Shown here: positions 1 through 6,080 of the stretch, piece after piece
Numbering within the stretch: the first letter of the stretch is position 1
How the letters are laid out: each line of letters starts with the position of its first letter
Origin: Candidatus Fermentibacterota bacterium
GTDB taxonomy: Bacteria; Fermentibacterota; Fermentibacteria; Fermentibacterales; Fermentibacteraceae
NCBI GenBank assembly: GCA_012523605.1
Contig: JAAYTY010000109.1
Location: 1 to 18,094 of the forward strand
Length of the DNA stretch: 18,094 nucleotides
Direction: 5' to 3'
Translations under genes and position numbers: made by a program
The notes under the pieces: model-generated
Told to the model about the DNA's origin: nothing
What the model saw: only the letters and a program-made list of their open reading frames with translations
Databases searched by the model: none

Positions 1-248
1 AGGAAGACCACGATGCCTCCGTAGAGGCTGGTGATCATGGCGGCGGCCCAGACCAGCCCGGTCGCGCCCGGTAGGCCGGCGACACCCATCACGGGGGCGA
101 GCAGGCGCCCCAGGAGCGCTATTCCGCCGGCCGCCTCCAGGATCTTCACTATCACCAGCACGGGCACCAGTACCCGGAAAAGCACCAGGCAAACCGAGAA
201 AGAATCCCGGAGAAGTCTCAGAGCCTTCTCCACGATCGCTGCGGGCAT
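1..248 (-). CDS. Nucleoside recognition (GATE) domain membrane protein, 3' end outside window
   Basis: The reading frame starts at ATG 248-246, immediately after the TAG stop (251-249) of the upstream gene, so the pair is almost certainly co-translated. The 82 visible residues begin MPAAIVEKALRLLRDSFSVC, then a hydrophobic segment (FRVLVPVLVIVKILEAAGG), the block LLAPVMGVAGLPGATGLVWA, and MITSLYGGIVVF. The Gly/Pro-rich block followed by an aromatic 'SLYGG' helix is typical of the nucleoside-recognition/GATE family of integral membrane proteins, related to spore-maturation SpmA/B and to Nup transporters. Substrate and direction of transport cannot be told from this part. The remainder lies beyond the left edge, so completeness is unknown. 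The family call comes from recognition of the motif pattern, not from a search. Confidence 0.72.
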   Translation of the reverse strand, partial: MPAAIVEKALRLLRDSFSVCLVLFRVLVPVLVIVKILEAAGGIALLGRLLAPVMGVAGLPGATGLVWAAAMITSLYGGIVVF

Positions 249-983
249 CTACAGGGCCAGGCTGAAGCCCAGAGCGGCGAAGCTCACCATGGTGAAGTTG
301 TACACCTCGTCGTTGTCGGCCCCGCCCTCCAGAATCCTGTAACCCGCCCTCAGGACGGTGCCTGGGTCGAACGCCCATCCGGCGCCGAGAAAGACGTCCT
401 CGGCCCTTCCCTGCGGAGCCGCCAGAGCGTCTCCGTCGAGGAGCAGGTGGAGCTTTCCCGTGGCCGCCCAGTCCAGCGAGAAGCTCACGAGTGGCACCAG
501 ACCGGTGTTCGACTTCGTGGATTCCAGGCCCCCGCCCTCGAGGTGGATGGCCGCGTCACGGACCTTCACGGTGAAGCCTGCGGCTGCGGTGAGCCTCCCG
601 TTTCTGACCAGGTCGTACCTGTAGGTGAACCTGTACGAGTCGAACCTGTATGACGCGGAGATATCGGTTCCCGCTGGGAAGACGGTTCCATTGTAGGAGA
701 TGTCCTCTCCTGCCGCACCCCCGGCTTCGAAACGCAGAGGAGCGGCGAAAAGGCTGACATGGTGCCGTTCGCCCAGCGTCCTTCCTATTCTCAGCCTGAC
801 TGCGATGGCGGGATCGGTCTCGAAATCCTCCGTCAGGGAGAACTCCGTACCGGAATCCCCCGGTATCCTCACGTCGTTATAGTTGCTGAAGGCCATGCCG
901 GCCTCGGCATCGAGGAACCAGCCGTCCAGAGGCGACTCCATCGATGCGGGCACGGAAAGAAGAATCACGAAGAAGACGTTCAC
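249..983 (-). CDS. Outer-membrane beta-barrel protein (hypothetical)
   Basis: A 244-aa protein starting at GTG 983-981, chosen because GGGGGAG lies just upstream. The N-terminus (MNVFFVILLSVPASMES) is a short signal peptide. The mature part is a series of alternating polar/hydrophobic strands rich in Tyr, Phe and Arg, such as DISASYRFDSYRFTYRYDLV and VFLGAGWAFDPGTVLRAGYR. It ends on a Phe-containing strand (SFAALGFSLAL), as expected for a barrel recognised by BamA. The length fits an 8-12 strand porin-like or OmpW/OmpA-like barrel, but no named family is recognised. The stop abuts the start of the GATE-domain membrane protein, so an inner-membrane/outer-membrane pair for one solute is an attractive but unproven idea. 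Confidence 0.68.
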   Translation of the reverse strand: MNVFFVILLSVPASMESPLDGWFLDAEAGMAFSNYNDVRIPGDSGTEFSLTEDFETDPAIAVRLRIGRTLGERHHVSLFAAPLRFEAGGAAGEDISYNGTVFPAGTDISASYRFDSYRFTYRYDLVRNGRLTAAAGFTVKVRDAAIHLEGGGLESTKSNTGLVPLVSFSLDWAATGKLHLLLDGDALAAPQGRAEDVFLGAGWAFDPGTVLRAGYRILEGGADNDEVYNFTMVSFAALGFSLAL

Positions 984-1059
984 TGCTCCCCCTTCCGGGA
1001 TGATCCTGCACCGGACGGCAGGAAGATAACCGGCTCCGCGGAAACCGCACCACTTCGGC

Positions 1060-1093
1060 TTGCCGCTGGGTGCGAAGGATGTATCTTGCGGGT
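1060..1093 (+). promoter_or_regulatory. Probable promoter of cca, leaderless
   Basis: TTGCCG at 1060-1065 and TATCTT at 1082-1087 are separated by 16 bases. The expected transcription start, about 7 bases after the -10, falls on the A of ATG 1094. No usable Shine-Dalgarno lies at a normal distance from that ATG. The spacing is seen directly; leaderless initiation is inferred. Confidence 0.45.
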
Positions 1094-2503
1094 ATGACAG
1101 AAGGAATCAGGGTCTATCCGCTGGAAAGGAAGTTGTTCTCCGCCTTCGAGAAGGCAGGATTCGAAATCTATCTGGTCGGGGGCGTTGTACGCGACAGGAT
1201 CCTGTCCCGGAAATCCCGGCAGGATGATCTGGACTTCACGACGAGCGCCCGTCCCCCCGACACGAAAAGGATACTCGAGAATCTCGGCCTCAGGACCTGG
1301 GATGTCGGAGCCGGATTCGGGACGATATCGGCGATGCACACGAAGGCAGGCGTTCACCGCAAGATAGAGATCACGACCTTCAGGGCCGAGGTTTACAGGA
1401 AGAGGAGCCGCAAGCCCGAGGTGATCTTCGGAAGCTCATTGGAGGAGGACCTGAGAAGGCGGGACTTCACCATCAACGCCATGGCGGCCGACGCCACAGG
1501 CGCGCTTGTGGATCCGTTCGGGGGCCGGGCCGACATATCCGCGGGGATCATCCGCACGCCGATGGACCCGGTGGTGACGATGCGGGAGGATCCTCTGCGG
1601 ATGCTCCGGGCCGTGAGATTCGCTGCCAGATACGGATTCGCTCTCGACTCCGGCCTGCTCGCCGCCATGGAGGCTCACGCCGGGGAGCTGGACTTCGTCT
1701 CCAGGGAGAGGTGGCTGATGGAGCTGGACGAGATGCTGGACTCGGAGTCCGGCCGGGTCGCCGCCGCTTCGGTGGATCTTCTCAGGACCACCGGGCTTCT
1801 GAAGATCGTGCTTCCCGAGCTGGTGCCTCTGGCGGGCGAGCAGGGGATGCCTCAGGGGCCCTGGCACCATCTGGACGCATGGCGGCATACGCTCACCGTT
1901 TTAGAGGCGACAGGGAGGAACCTCGACCTCCGCTGGGCCGCTCTGCTTCACGATGCCGGCAAGCCCTCCACCCGATTTGCCGATCTTTGGGGAACCCCGC
2001 ACTTCCACGGGCACGAGAATGCAGGCGGAGAGATCGCTCTGGCTGTCGCTGAAAGGCTGAAGTTCTCGAAGAAGCGCCGCGAGGCCGTCGCAAAGCTCGT
2101 GAGGCTCCACATGAAGCCGGCGCTCTACCAGAAATCCTGGACCGAGTCGGCCCTGAGGAGGCTGAAGAGGGACGCAGGGCCGGGGCTGGACCTGCTCCTG
2201 GCGCTTGCAAGGGCCGACGCGGCGGCGCTGGCCCCTGAGCACCGGGAAGAAAGGCTCAGGGACCTGGACGAGCTGGAGAGGAGGCTCGGGGAGTGCAGGG
2301 CCGATGTCAGACTGCTTCCGAAGAGCCTTGCGCCGGCGCTGGAGAAGGCCGGCGGCATCGGAGACCTGGATGGCCCGAAGATGGGCCGTCTCCTCGCGAG
2401 GCTCGAGGAACTCGTCGCTGACGGCGAACTCGAGCCCGGGCGGAAACCCGCATACTACATCGACTGGCTCGAGAGGAACCCGGGCGAAATCGCCCGCCTC
2501 TGA
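1094..2503 (+). CDS. cca: CCA tRNA nucleotidyltransferase / poly(A) polymerase family, with HD domain
   Basis: The enzyme adds or repairs the 3' CCA of tRNAs, or adds poly(A); the two activities of class II enzymes cannot be separated by eye. With the start at ATG 1094 it is 469 aa. The nucleotidyltransferase core shows YLVGGVVRDRIL near residue 27, the metal-binding DLD near 45-47, RRDFTINAMA near 122 and the head-to-neck motif EDPLRMLRAVRFAARYGF near 165-182. An HD-type hydrolase domain follows, with LLHDAGKP near 284 and HFHGHE near 303. In-frame alternatives are ATG 1079 and GTG 1070. 1094 is preferred because MTEGIRVYPLERK is a natural N-terminus and the -10-like TATCTT lies inside the longer versions. 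The gene is alone on the plus strand and its stop abuts that of the convergent gene. Confidence 0.92.
   Translation: MTEGIRVYPLERKLFSAFEKAGFEIYLVGGVVRDRILSRKSRQDDLDFTTSARPPDTKRILENLGLRTWDVGAGFGTISAMHTKAGVHRKIEITTFRAEVYRKRSRKPEVIFGSSLEEDLRRRDFTINAMAADATGALVDPFGGRADISAGIIRTPMDPVVTMREDPLRMLRAVRFAARYGFALDSGLLAAMEAHAGELDFVSRERWLMELDEMLDSESGRVAAASVDLLRTTGLLKIVLPELVPLAGEQGMPQGPWHHLDAWRHTLTVLEATGRNLDLRWAALLHDAGKPSTRFADLWGTPHFHGHENAGGEIALAVAERLKFSKKRREAVAKLVRLHMKPALYQKSWTESALRRLKRDAGPGLDLLLALARADAAALAPEHREERLRDLDELERRLGECRADVRLLPKSLAPALEKAGGIGDLDGPKMGRLLARLEELVADGELEPGRKPAYYIDWLERNPGEIARL
2481..2496. terminator. GC hairpin at the 3' end of cca
   Basis: CGGGCG (2481-2486), loop AAAT, CGCCCG (2491-2496) form a perfect 6-bp stem inside the last codons of cca, just before the convergent stops. 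It could help end transcription in both directions, but it has no U-run, so the assignment is weak. Confidence 0.25.
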
Positions 2504-2986
2504 TCAGGAGCAGGCCGGCATCCCGTCGTCGAGCACTTTGCAGTAGAGCTCCGTGACGAGATCGGATTCCGGAGTCGTCTCCGGGTCGCTGACATAGACC
2601 TCGAAGAACGGCCCGGCCTGCGGCCCGGCGATGAGTTCTCCCAGGGCTTCCCTGAAGCGCACCCAGGCCGTCATGAGGCTCGAGTACGGGCCGGTATGCC
2701 TGTACACGGCATAGGTGCCGCCGGGCAGAACCTTCACGCTGATTCCGGGGGCATCGGGCTGGTGTCCTGTGCCGAGTGACACGGCGGCCTCGGACTGCAG
2801 GCGGCCGAACGGCGACGCAACGGGGTCGGCGTTGTGAATGGTCATGAGGTCGGGCCCCGGCTCGACGTGTCGTCCCGAGAGATACCGGAACAGGCGCTCG
2901 AAGGCGCCCGGCAGAGTGCTGAGGGAGCCCTCCCGGCCCGCGCACAGCACGGTCATGGGCGGCAGGTTGCGGATCTCGGCGTTCAT
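2504..2986 (-). CDS. GyrI-like small-molecule-binding domain protein
   Basis: A stand-alone 160-aa effector-binding domain of the GyrI/SOUL-like (AraC effector-binding, SHD) superfamily. These proteins bind, and in some cases hydrolyse, hydrophobic or cationic compounds. Family landmarks are the N-terminal strand AEIRNLPPMTVLCAGREG, a middle strand with GISVKVLPGGTYAVYRHTGPYSSL (the 'pGGkYav.rhkGpy' pattern, near residues 84-107), FFEVYVSDPETTP near 129, and the final strand TELYCKVL. No DNA-binding helix-turn-helix precedes the domain, so it is not a complete AraC/MerR-type regulator. The start at ATG 2986 has an excellent GGAGG site. Its promoter overlaps a palindrome (separate entries). 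The exact ligand is unknown. Confidence 0.8.
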   Translation of the reverse strand: MNAEIRNLPPMTVLCAGREGSLSTLPGAFERLFRYLSGRHVEPGPDLMTIHNADPVASPFGRLQSEAAVSLGTGHQPDAPGISVKVLPGGTYAVYRHTGPYSSLMTAWVRFREALGELIAGPQAGPFFEVYVSDPETTPESDLVTELYCKVLDDGMPACS

Positions 2987-3007
2987 GTCTGCCCTCCTTC
3001 CGCCCCA

Positions 3008-3035
3008 AGCATAAACATTTGTTTGTATTCGTCAA
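3008..3035 (-). promoter_or_regulatory. Sigma-70-type promoter of the GyrI-like gene
   Basis: On the minus strand, TTGACG (3035-3030) and TATGCT (3013-3008) are 16 bases apart. The start codon is about 20 bases below the -10 and follows GGAGG. It is one of the most consensus-like promoters in the window. Confidence 0.6.
3013..3024. promoter_or_regulatory. Palindrome in the promoter spacer, possible operator
   Basis: AAACA-TT-TGTTT is a perfect inverted repeat between and touching the -10 of the GyrI-like gene's promoter. A repressor bound here would block RNA polymerase. No candidate repressor gene is visible nearby. Confidence 0.35.
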
Positions 3036-3279
3036 GCCCTGACATGCAGGCGGGTCTTCAATCAATGAAAGGAGCGAAGGCGGGGCGATCCGTCGGGTTC
3101 GCCGGCAATGGCATCATGCGAGGCTATAAGAAGGATTATGATGAACATGCTGAAAGAAGGAACAAACACGGAACAGGTATCAGGGAATGTCCGGAATAAC
3201 GCAAAGGCTGGTGTAAATATATGTGTGGCATCAGGAAGGAACGAAGTTAACGAAGTTAACTCTGACCCCTGTTGACAGG
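3036..3279. other. AT-richer intergenic stretch, one possible tiny ORF
   Basis: This stretch between the GyrI-like gene and the convergent tail of the secreted propeller gene is visibly richer in A and T than its surroundings. On the plus strand an AAGGA site precedes ATG 3138 and a 45-codon frame (3138-3275). Its last residues, NEVNEVNSDPC, come from the tandem repeat at 3240-3260. No homologue is recognised and the frame may be chance. The block TCTGACCCC (3261-3269) resembles, from memory, sequences that flank REP-associated tyrosine transposases, but no transposase reading frame is present. Confidence 0.3.
3239..3261. repeat. Tandem 9-mer forming a hairpin, possible terminator
   Basis: AACGAAGTT occurs twice in tandem and is followed by AAC. 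Within it AGTTAAC (3245-3251), loop GAA, GTTAACT (3255-3261) form a 7-bp stem. It sits about 20 bases past the stop of the minus-strand propeller gene and is followed on that strand by a T-rich stretch, so it could act as its terminator. It may equally be a remnant of a dispersed repeat. Confidence 0.4.
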
Positions 3280-4746
3280 CTATCTGAGGACGACGAATCT
3301 GGTTGAAGCCGAGAAGTATCCCGAGCATATCCGAATGTAGAGGACTCCTGCCGGCAGACCGTCGGTGTCGAAGGGGAAGCTGCTGGATCCAGCCTGGACC
3401 GGCCCTTCGAACACAGTCGTGACAAGTCTTCCCGCGATATCGTAGAGCCCGATCATGCAGATACATTCGACAGGTGAGCAGACTGTTGCGACGCACGAGC
3501 CGGAACACGGGTTCGGATGCGCCGTAACAATCGCTCCACATTCCGCGGGAGGACCGGCTTCCGGAATGCCCCCCATGGGCGGGACGAACTCCACGAGGAG
3601 GAAATCGAACTCACCGTAGGCTCCGGCACTTCCCGCACAAACCACTCCGCCGTCGCCGGTGATGATGCCACACTCCCCGGAATCGCAGTAGGGGCCGGAA
3701 TAGTAGTCCTCCCCGACGAACTGGCCGACCTCATCCACTTGCAGAAGCCACATGTCCGAGTACGGCCAGCCGTGGGAACCACTGGTGCCTGCGATGTAGA
3801 ACCCGCCTGAGGGAGCAACAGATATCCACTTGGCACCCTCGCTGCCGTAAGGCTCCCCATAGCAACGGCTCCAGAGAGAGTCACCTGTCTGATCCACAGC
3901 TACGATCCAGAGGTCGTCATCATCGCCTGAATCAGTGCCGCTGCCACCTACGGCGATGTAACCTCCTGCTGGTGAGACCGCAACATGTCGGAACCTGTCG
4001 TATCCCGGACCGCCGAGAATCGTGTCCCATTCCAGGCCCCCCAGGGAATCCGTCTTGATGAGCCAGCCGTCGGCCGACCCTGAGCTGTTCGACATGTTCT
4101 TCCCGGCAAGGATGAAACCTCCATCAGGAGTCTCCATGGCGAAATCAGCGCTGTTGGCAGAACCACCGCCGTAGTTCCTGTGCCAGAGTTCGTTCCCTTC
4201 CTGATCGACCTTCACGAGGTACATGGAGACATCCACAGGATATTCACCCGACATGCCCGCCACGATGAAGCACCCGTCCGAAACGGGCATGATGCTGTAG
4301 AAGCAGTCGTCTTCACGCGTTCCATAGGTCCGGGACCACAGGACGCTCCCCGACGAATCGGTCCTGACCAGCCAGGCATCGCCATCGCCGAGGCCGTACG
4401 AGTAAGTGCAGCCTGCAACCAGGAACCCTCCATCCACAGTCGCGAGCACATCCCAGGCTTCGTCAGCCTGATCTCCGCCGACGCGCGAATCCCAGAGCGG
4501 ATTGCCGTACTGGTCGGTCCTCACGAGGAATGCATCCATTTCTGATGTCCAGGCGTCGGTAAATCCCGCGAGCAGGAAGCCGCCGTCGAGGCACTCGGCC
4601 AAGCCGGAGCATTCGTCCCAGCCCGGTCGTCCGCCGTAGGTGTTCCACCAGCCTATCCCGTTCCCGGGAGACTCTGCAGCTGCGGTGTCCGGAATACCGG
4701 GATGCAGTGACAAGAGAAGGCAGGGGATCAACAGGCGCTTGTTCAT
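3280..4746 (-). CDS. Secreted seven-bladed beta-propeller with C-terminal Por/FlgD-like sorting domain
   Basis: A 488-aa secreted protein. The signal peptide MNKRLLIPCLLLSLHPG ends near the Ala run at 22-24. Residues 34-392 are seven tandem repeats of 49-52 aa, each with the pattern W....GG.......DGGF.LAG......DAWLV.TD..G..L. The repeat starts are near 34, 85, 137, 188, 240, 292 and 344, and seven units predict a closed propeller. The C-terminus (about 409-488) carries AHPNPCSGSC, then GLYDIAGRLV and LPAGVLYIR, the pattern of type-IX-secretion/FlgD-Ig-like sorting domains. This domain contains several Cys residues, which is unusual. The start ATG 4746 has GAGGGG about 12 bases upstream. The gene follows the 119-aa secreted protein after 47 bases and is probably in the same transcript. 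Binding partner unknown. Confidence 0.82.
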   Translation of the reverse strand: MNKRLLIPCLLLSLHPGIPDTAAAESPGNGIGWWNTYGGRPGWDECSGLAECLDGGFLLAGFTDAWTSEMDAFLVRTDQYGNPLWDSRVGGDQADEAWDVLATVDGGFLVAGCTYSYGLGDGDAWLVRTDSSGSVLWSRTYGTREDDCFYSIMPVSDGCFIVAGMSGEYPVDVSMYLVKVDQEGNELWHRNYGGGSANSADFAMETPDGGFILAGKNMSNSSGSADGWLIKTDSLGGLEWDTILGGPGYDRFRHVAVSPAGGYIAVGGSGTDSGDDDDLWIVAVDQTGDSLWSRCYGEPYGSEGAKWISVAPSGGFYIAGTSGSHGWPYSDMWLLQVDEVGQFVGEDYYSGPYCDSGECGIITGDGGVVCAGSAGAYGEFDFLLVEFVPPMGGIPEAGPPAECGAIVTAHPNPCSGSCVATVCSPVECICMIGLYDIAGRLVTTVFEGPVQAGSSSFPFDTDGLPAGVLYIRICSGYFSASTRFVVLR

Positions 4747-4793
4747 CGAACCGACAACCCCTCGGCTATTCTAGCGGATCATCCTGCAGAAGG

Positions 4794-5153
4794 CTACCAT
4801 TCGAAGCAGATGGTGCAGTAGTATGACTGATTGTAGCGGAAGCTCTCCGGCCAGGTCAGGCCGGCTGCGAACTTCGGAGTCGGCACAGTCTCTCCGTGGA
4901 GGACCAGCCAGCAGTCCACCCTCCATTCCTCATTTGAATTGACGAATTCTGTCGTGTACCAGCCGAACTCGTATGGTCCGCCAGGGTCTGCGACGTGCAG
5001 GGTGTCCACAACCTCATGACCATCATCGCATGAAAGCTTCACAACGGCGTAGTCAGCCTCGTCACCCCAGTCGACCGTGCCGTTGAAGTAGCACTGTTCC
5101 TCCGATGCATACGCAACAGCAGCCAGCAGTGCAATCGCTGCAAGAGTCTTCAT
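4794..5153 (-). CDS. Small secreted hypothetical protein, beta-rich, five Cys
   Basis: 119 aa, start chosen at ATG 5153 because GAGGAGGGG lies directly upstream and the translation opens with a clean signal peptide (MKTLAAIALLAAVAYAS, cleavage near residue 17). The same frame is open further upstream, but a longer start would put the signal peptide inside the protein and lie above the predicted transcription start. The mature part (about 100 aa) is acidic and rich in Tyr and Trp, with Cys at 21, 42, 81, 113 and 116. The spacing of FNGTVDWG, YAVVKLSC and YEFGWYT suggests a small beta-sandwich, possibly transthyretin/carboxypeptidase-regulatory-like, but this is only a fold impression. It is the first gene after a promoter with an 11-base homopolymer and probably heads the unit with the propeller gene. 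Confidence 0.68.
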   Translation of the reverse strand: MKTLAAIALLAAVAYASEEQCYFNGTVDWGDEADYAVVKLSCDDGHEVVDTLHVADPGGPYEFGWYTTEFVNSNEEWRVDCWLVLHGETVPTPKFAAGLTWPESFRYNQSYYCTICFEW

Positions 5154-5181
5154 TTCCCCTCCTCTTGTCGATCCCTCGTTT

Positions 5182-5213
5182 ATTATGAGAATCAGGGGGG
5201 GGGGGCCTGTCAA
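5182..5213 (-). promoter_or_regulatory. Promoter with poly-C spacer, candidate phase-variable promoter
   Basis: Read on the minus strand: a perfect -35 TTGACA (5213-5208), then GG, eleven C (5205-5195), TGATTCT, then CATAAT as the -10 (5187-5182). The spacer is 20 bases, three more than optimal. Loss of two to four C would bring it to 16-18. The expected transcription start lies about 20 bases above the GAGGAGGGG ribosome site of the 119-aa secreted protein. The elements are seen directly; switching is inferred from comparable poly-C/G promoters such as Bordetella fim and Neisseria porA. Confidence 0.6.
5195..5205. repeat. Homopolymer of 11 G (plus strand)
   Basis: Eleven consecutive G, the longest mononucleotide run in the window, positioned between the -35 and -10 of a promoter and 42 bases from the start codon. 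The count itself is uncertain because such runs are prone to sequencing error. Confidence 0.85.
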
Positions 5214-5227
5214 CAAGCCTCTGACAG
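5207..5227. promoter_or_regulatory. Inverted repeat over the -35, possible operator
   Basis: CTGTCA (5207-5212), nine bases, TGACAG (5222-5227). The left arm overlaps the -35 hexamer of the poly-C promoter, so a dimeric regulator could bind here. Arms of six are short and chance is possible. Confidence 0.3.
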
Positions 5228-5447
5228 CCGAAGCACTGGCCTGCCGCACGCAACAGCCCAGAAACAGCCGATGTCGTCACTGCCGGAAGGGCCAGACGCC
5301 TGCTGAATGGAAATGAATGCTGACGATGAGGGAGATCGAAGATGGAATGCCTGCAGCCACCTCCTGCAGGAGGTGTTCATGACTCGTTCACCGGAATCCA
5401 GACCTGAGGCTGGATTCAACTATGCGGGATATCATGGAGAGGGAGCT
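5228..5447. other. Non-coding stretch with two strong palindromes
   Basis: No convincing gene. Positions 5358-5375 are a perfect 18-base palindrome, CACCTCCTGCAGGAGGTG. Positions 5394-5401 (GAATCCAG) and 5410-5417 (CTGGATTC) form a perfect 8-bp stem with an 8-base loop. On the plus strand the right arm of the palindrome is a full Shine-Dalgarno (AGGAGGTG) in front of ATG 5379, which opens a 51-codon frame to 5534. That frame runs antisense into the decayed propeller gene and is not recognised, so it is not called as a gene. Confidence 0.5.
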
Positions 5448-6055
5448 TCAGTCGGTCTTTGCAGGATCCATGGCGTCGGTCGGGACAAGCGTTCCGGTAT
5501 CAGGGTCGTATGCGTCGAATGGCAGGGTCTCTGACCTGCCGAGCATTTACACAGAGTAGCCCTCGGGGGTCGGGACGCAGGGTGCGTACCCCTCGAGGAG
5601 CAGGGTCGAAGAACCCGGATCGAAAGAGGCGCGGGGGCCCGAGCCGACCGAGACGCCGACTGCCACCGGGCGGGCATCAGACCCGTCCGTGCGCGCCGTC
5701 TGGAGAAGGTCGGGGTCGCGGGAGCCGTAGAAGCCCGGAGGGAACTTGACCCGGTCCGGCACCCGCACGCTCTGGGTGAATGCCACCAGCTGGCCGTCCG
5801 GGCTGACCATCAGGTCGTGCGGCGGTCCCAGGACCTCCCAGCCGTCATCCTCCGGAGTCCACGAGGGCAACCATGCAGCCGTTTCGCCGTGGGCACGTCG
5901 AGGGTGAAGAACAAGCCGGAGTCCGCCACGCAGAAGACCGTCACACTGTCGAGCTGTACGGATTCCAGAACACCCTCGGGGAGCACCGAGGGGTCGACTC
6001 CGGCCGCGGAGAGCCCGGCTGCCAGGATGAGGGATGCGAAACCGGGCTTTCTCAA
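5448..6055 (-). pseudogene. Decayed paralogue of the adjacent secreted propeller protein
   Basis: Reads as a broken copy of the 368-aa protein at 6081-7187. From about TTG 6055 one frame gives a signal peptide (RKPGFASLILAAGLSAAG) and then SGLFFTLDVPTAKRLHG, matching GGFFTVSIPTG in the intact copy. At about 5871-5873 one base appears missing. The next frame continues with PSWTPEDDGWEV (intact: PSWRPEEAGWEI), VSPDGQLVAFTQSVRVPDRV (intact: VSPNLRHVVFAQGVRLPERY) and PTPEGY (intact: PAPDGY). A TAA at 5549-5547 interrupts it. The same frame still reads LPFDAYDPDTGTLVP beyond the stop (intact: PPFDWYDIETGERGTIP) before TGA 5450-5448, after which similarity is lost. Three lesions make a pseudogene likely, although a sequencing error could explain the frameshift alone. 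It lies 25 bases below the intact copy. Confidence 0.72.
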
Positions 6056-6080
6056 CAGTATCCGCCCAGGGGGTCGGCCA

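Noticed and set aside
3062..3148. 28-codon frame on the minus strand with a hydrophobic start (MFIIILLIASH)
   Set aside because: No ribosome site in front of the ATG and no recognisable product; probably chance in an AT-rich patch.
5379..5534. 51-codon plus-strand frame behind AGGAGGTG
   Set aside because: Its second half is antisense to sequence still homologous to the propeller paralogue, so it is not listed as a gene; the ribosome site in the palindrome is kept as a finding.
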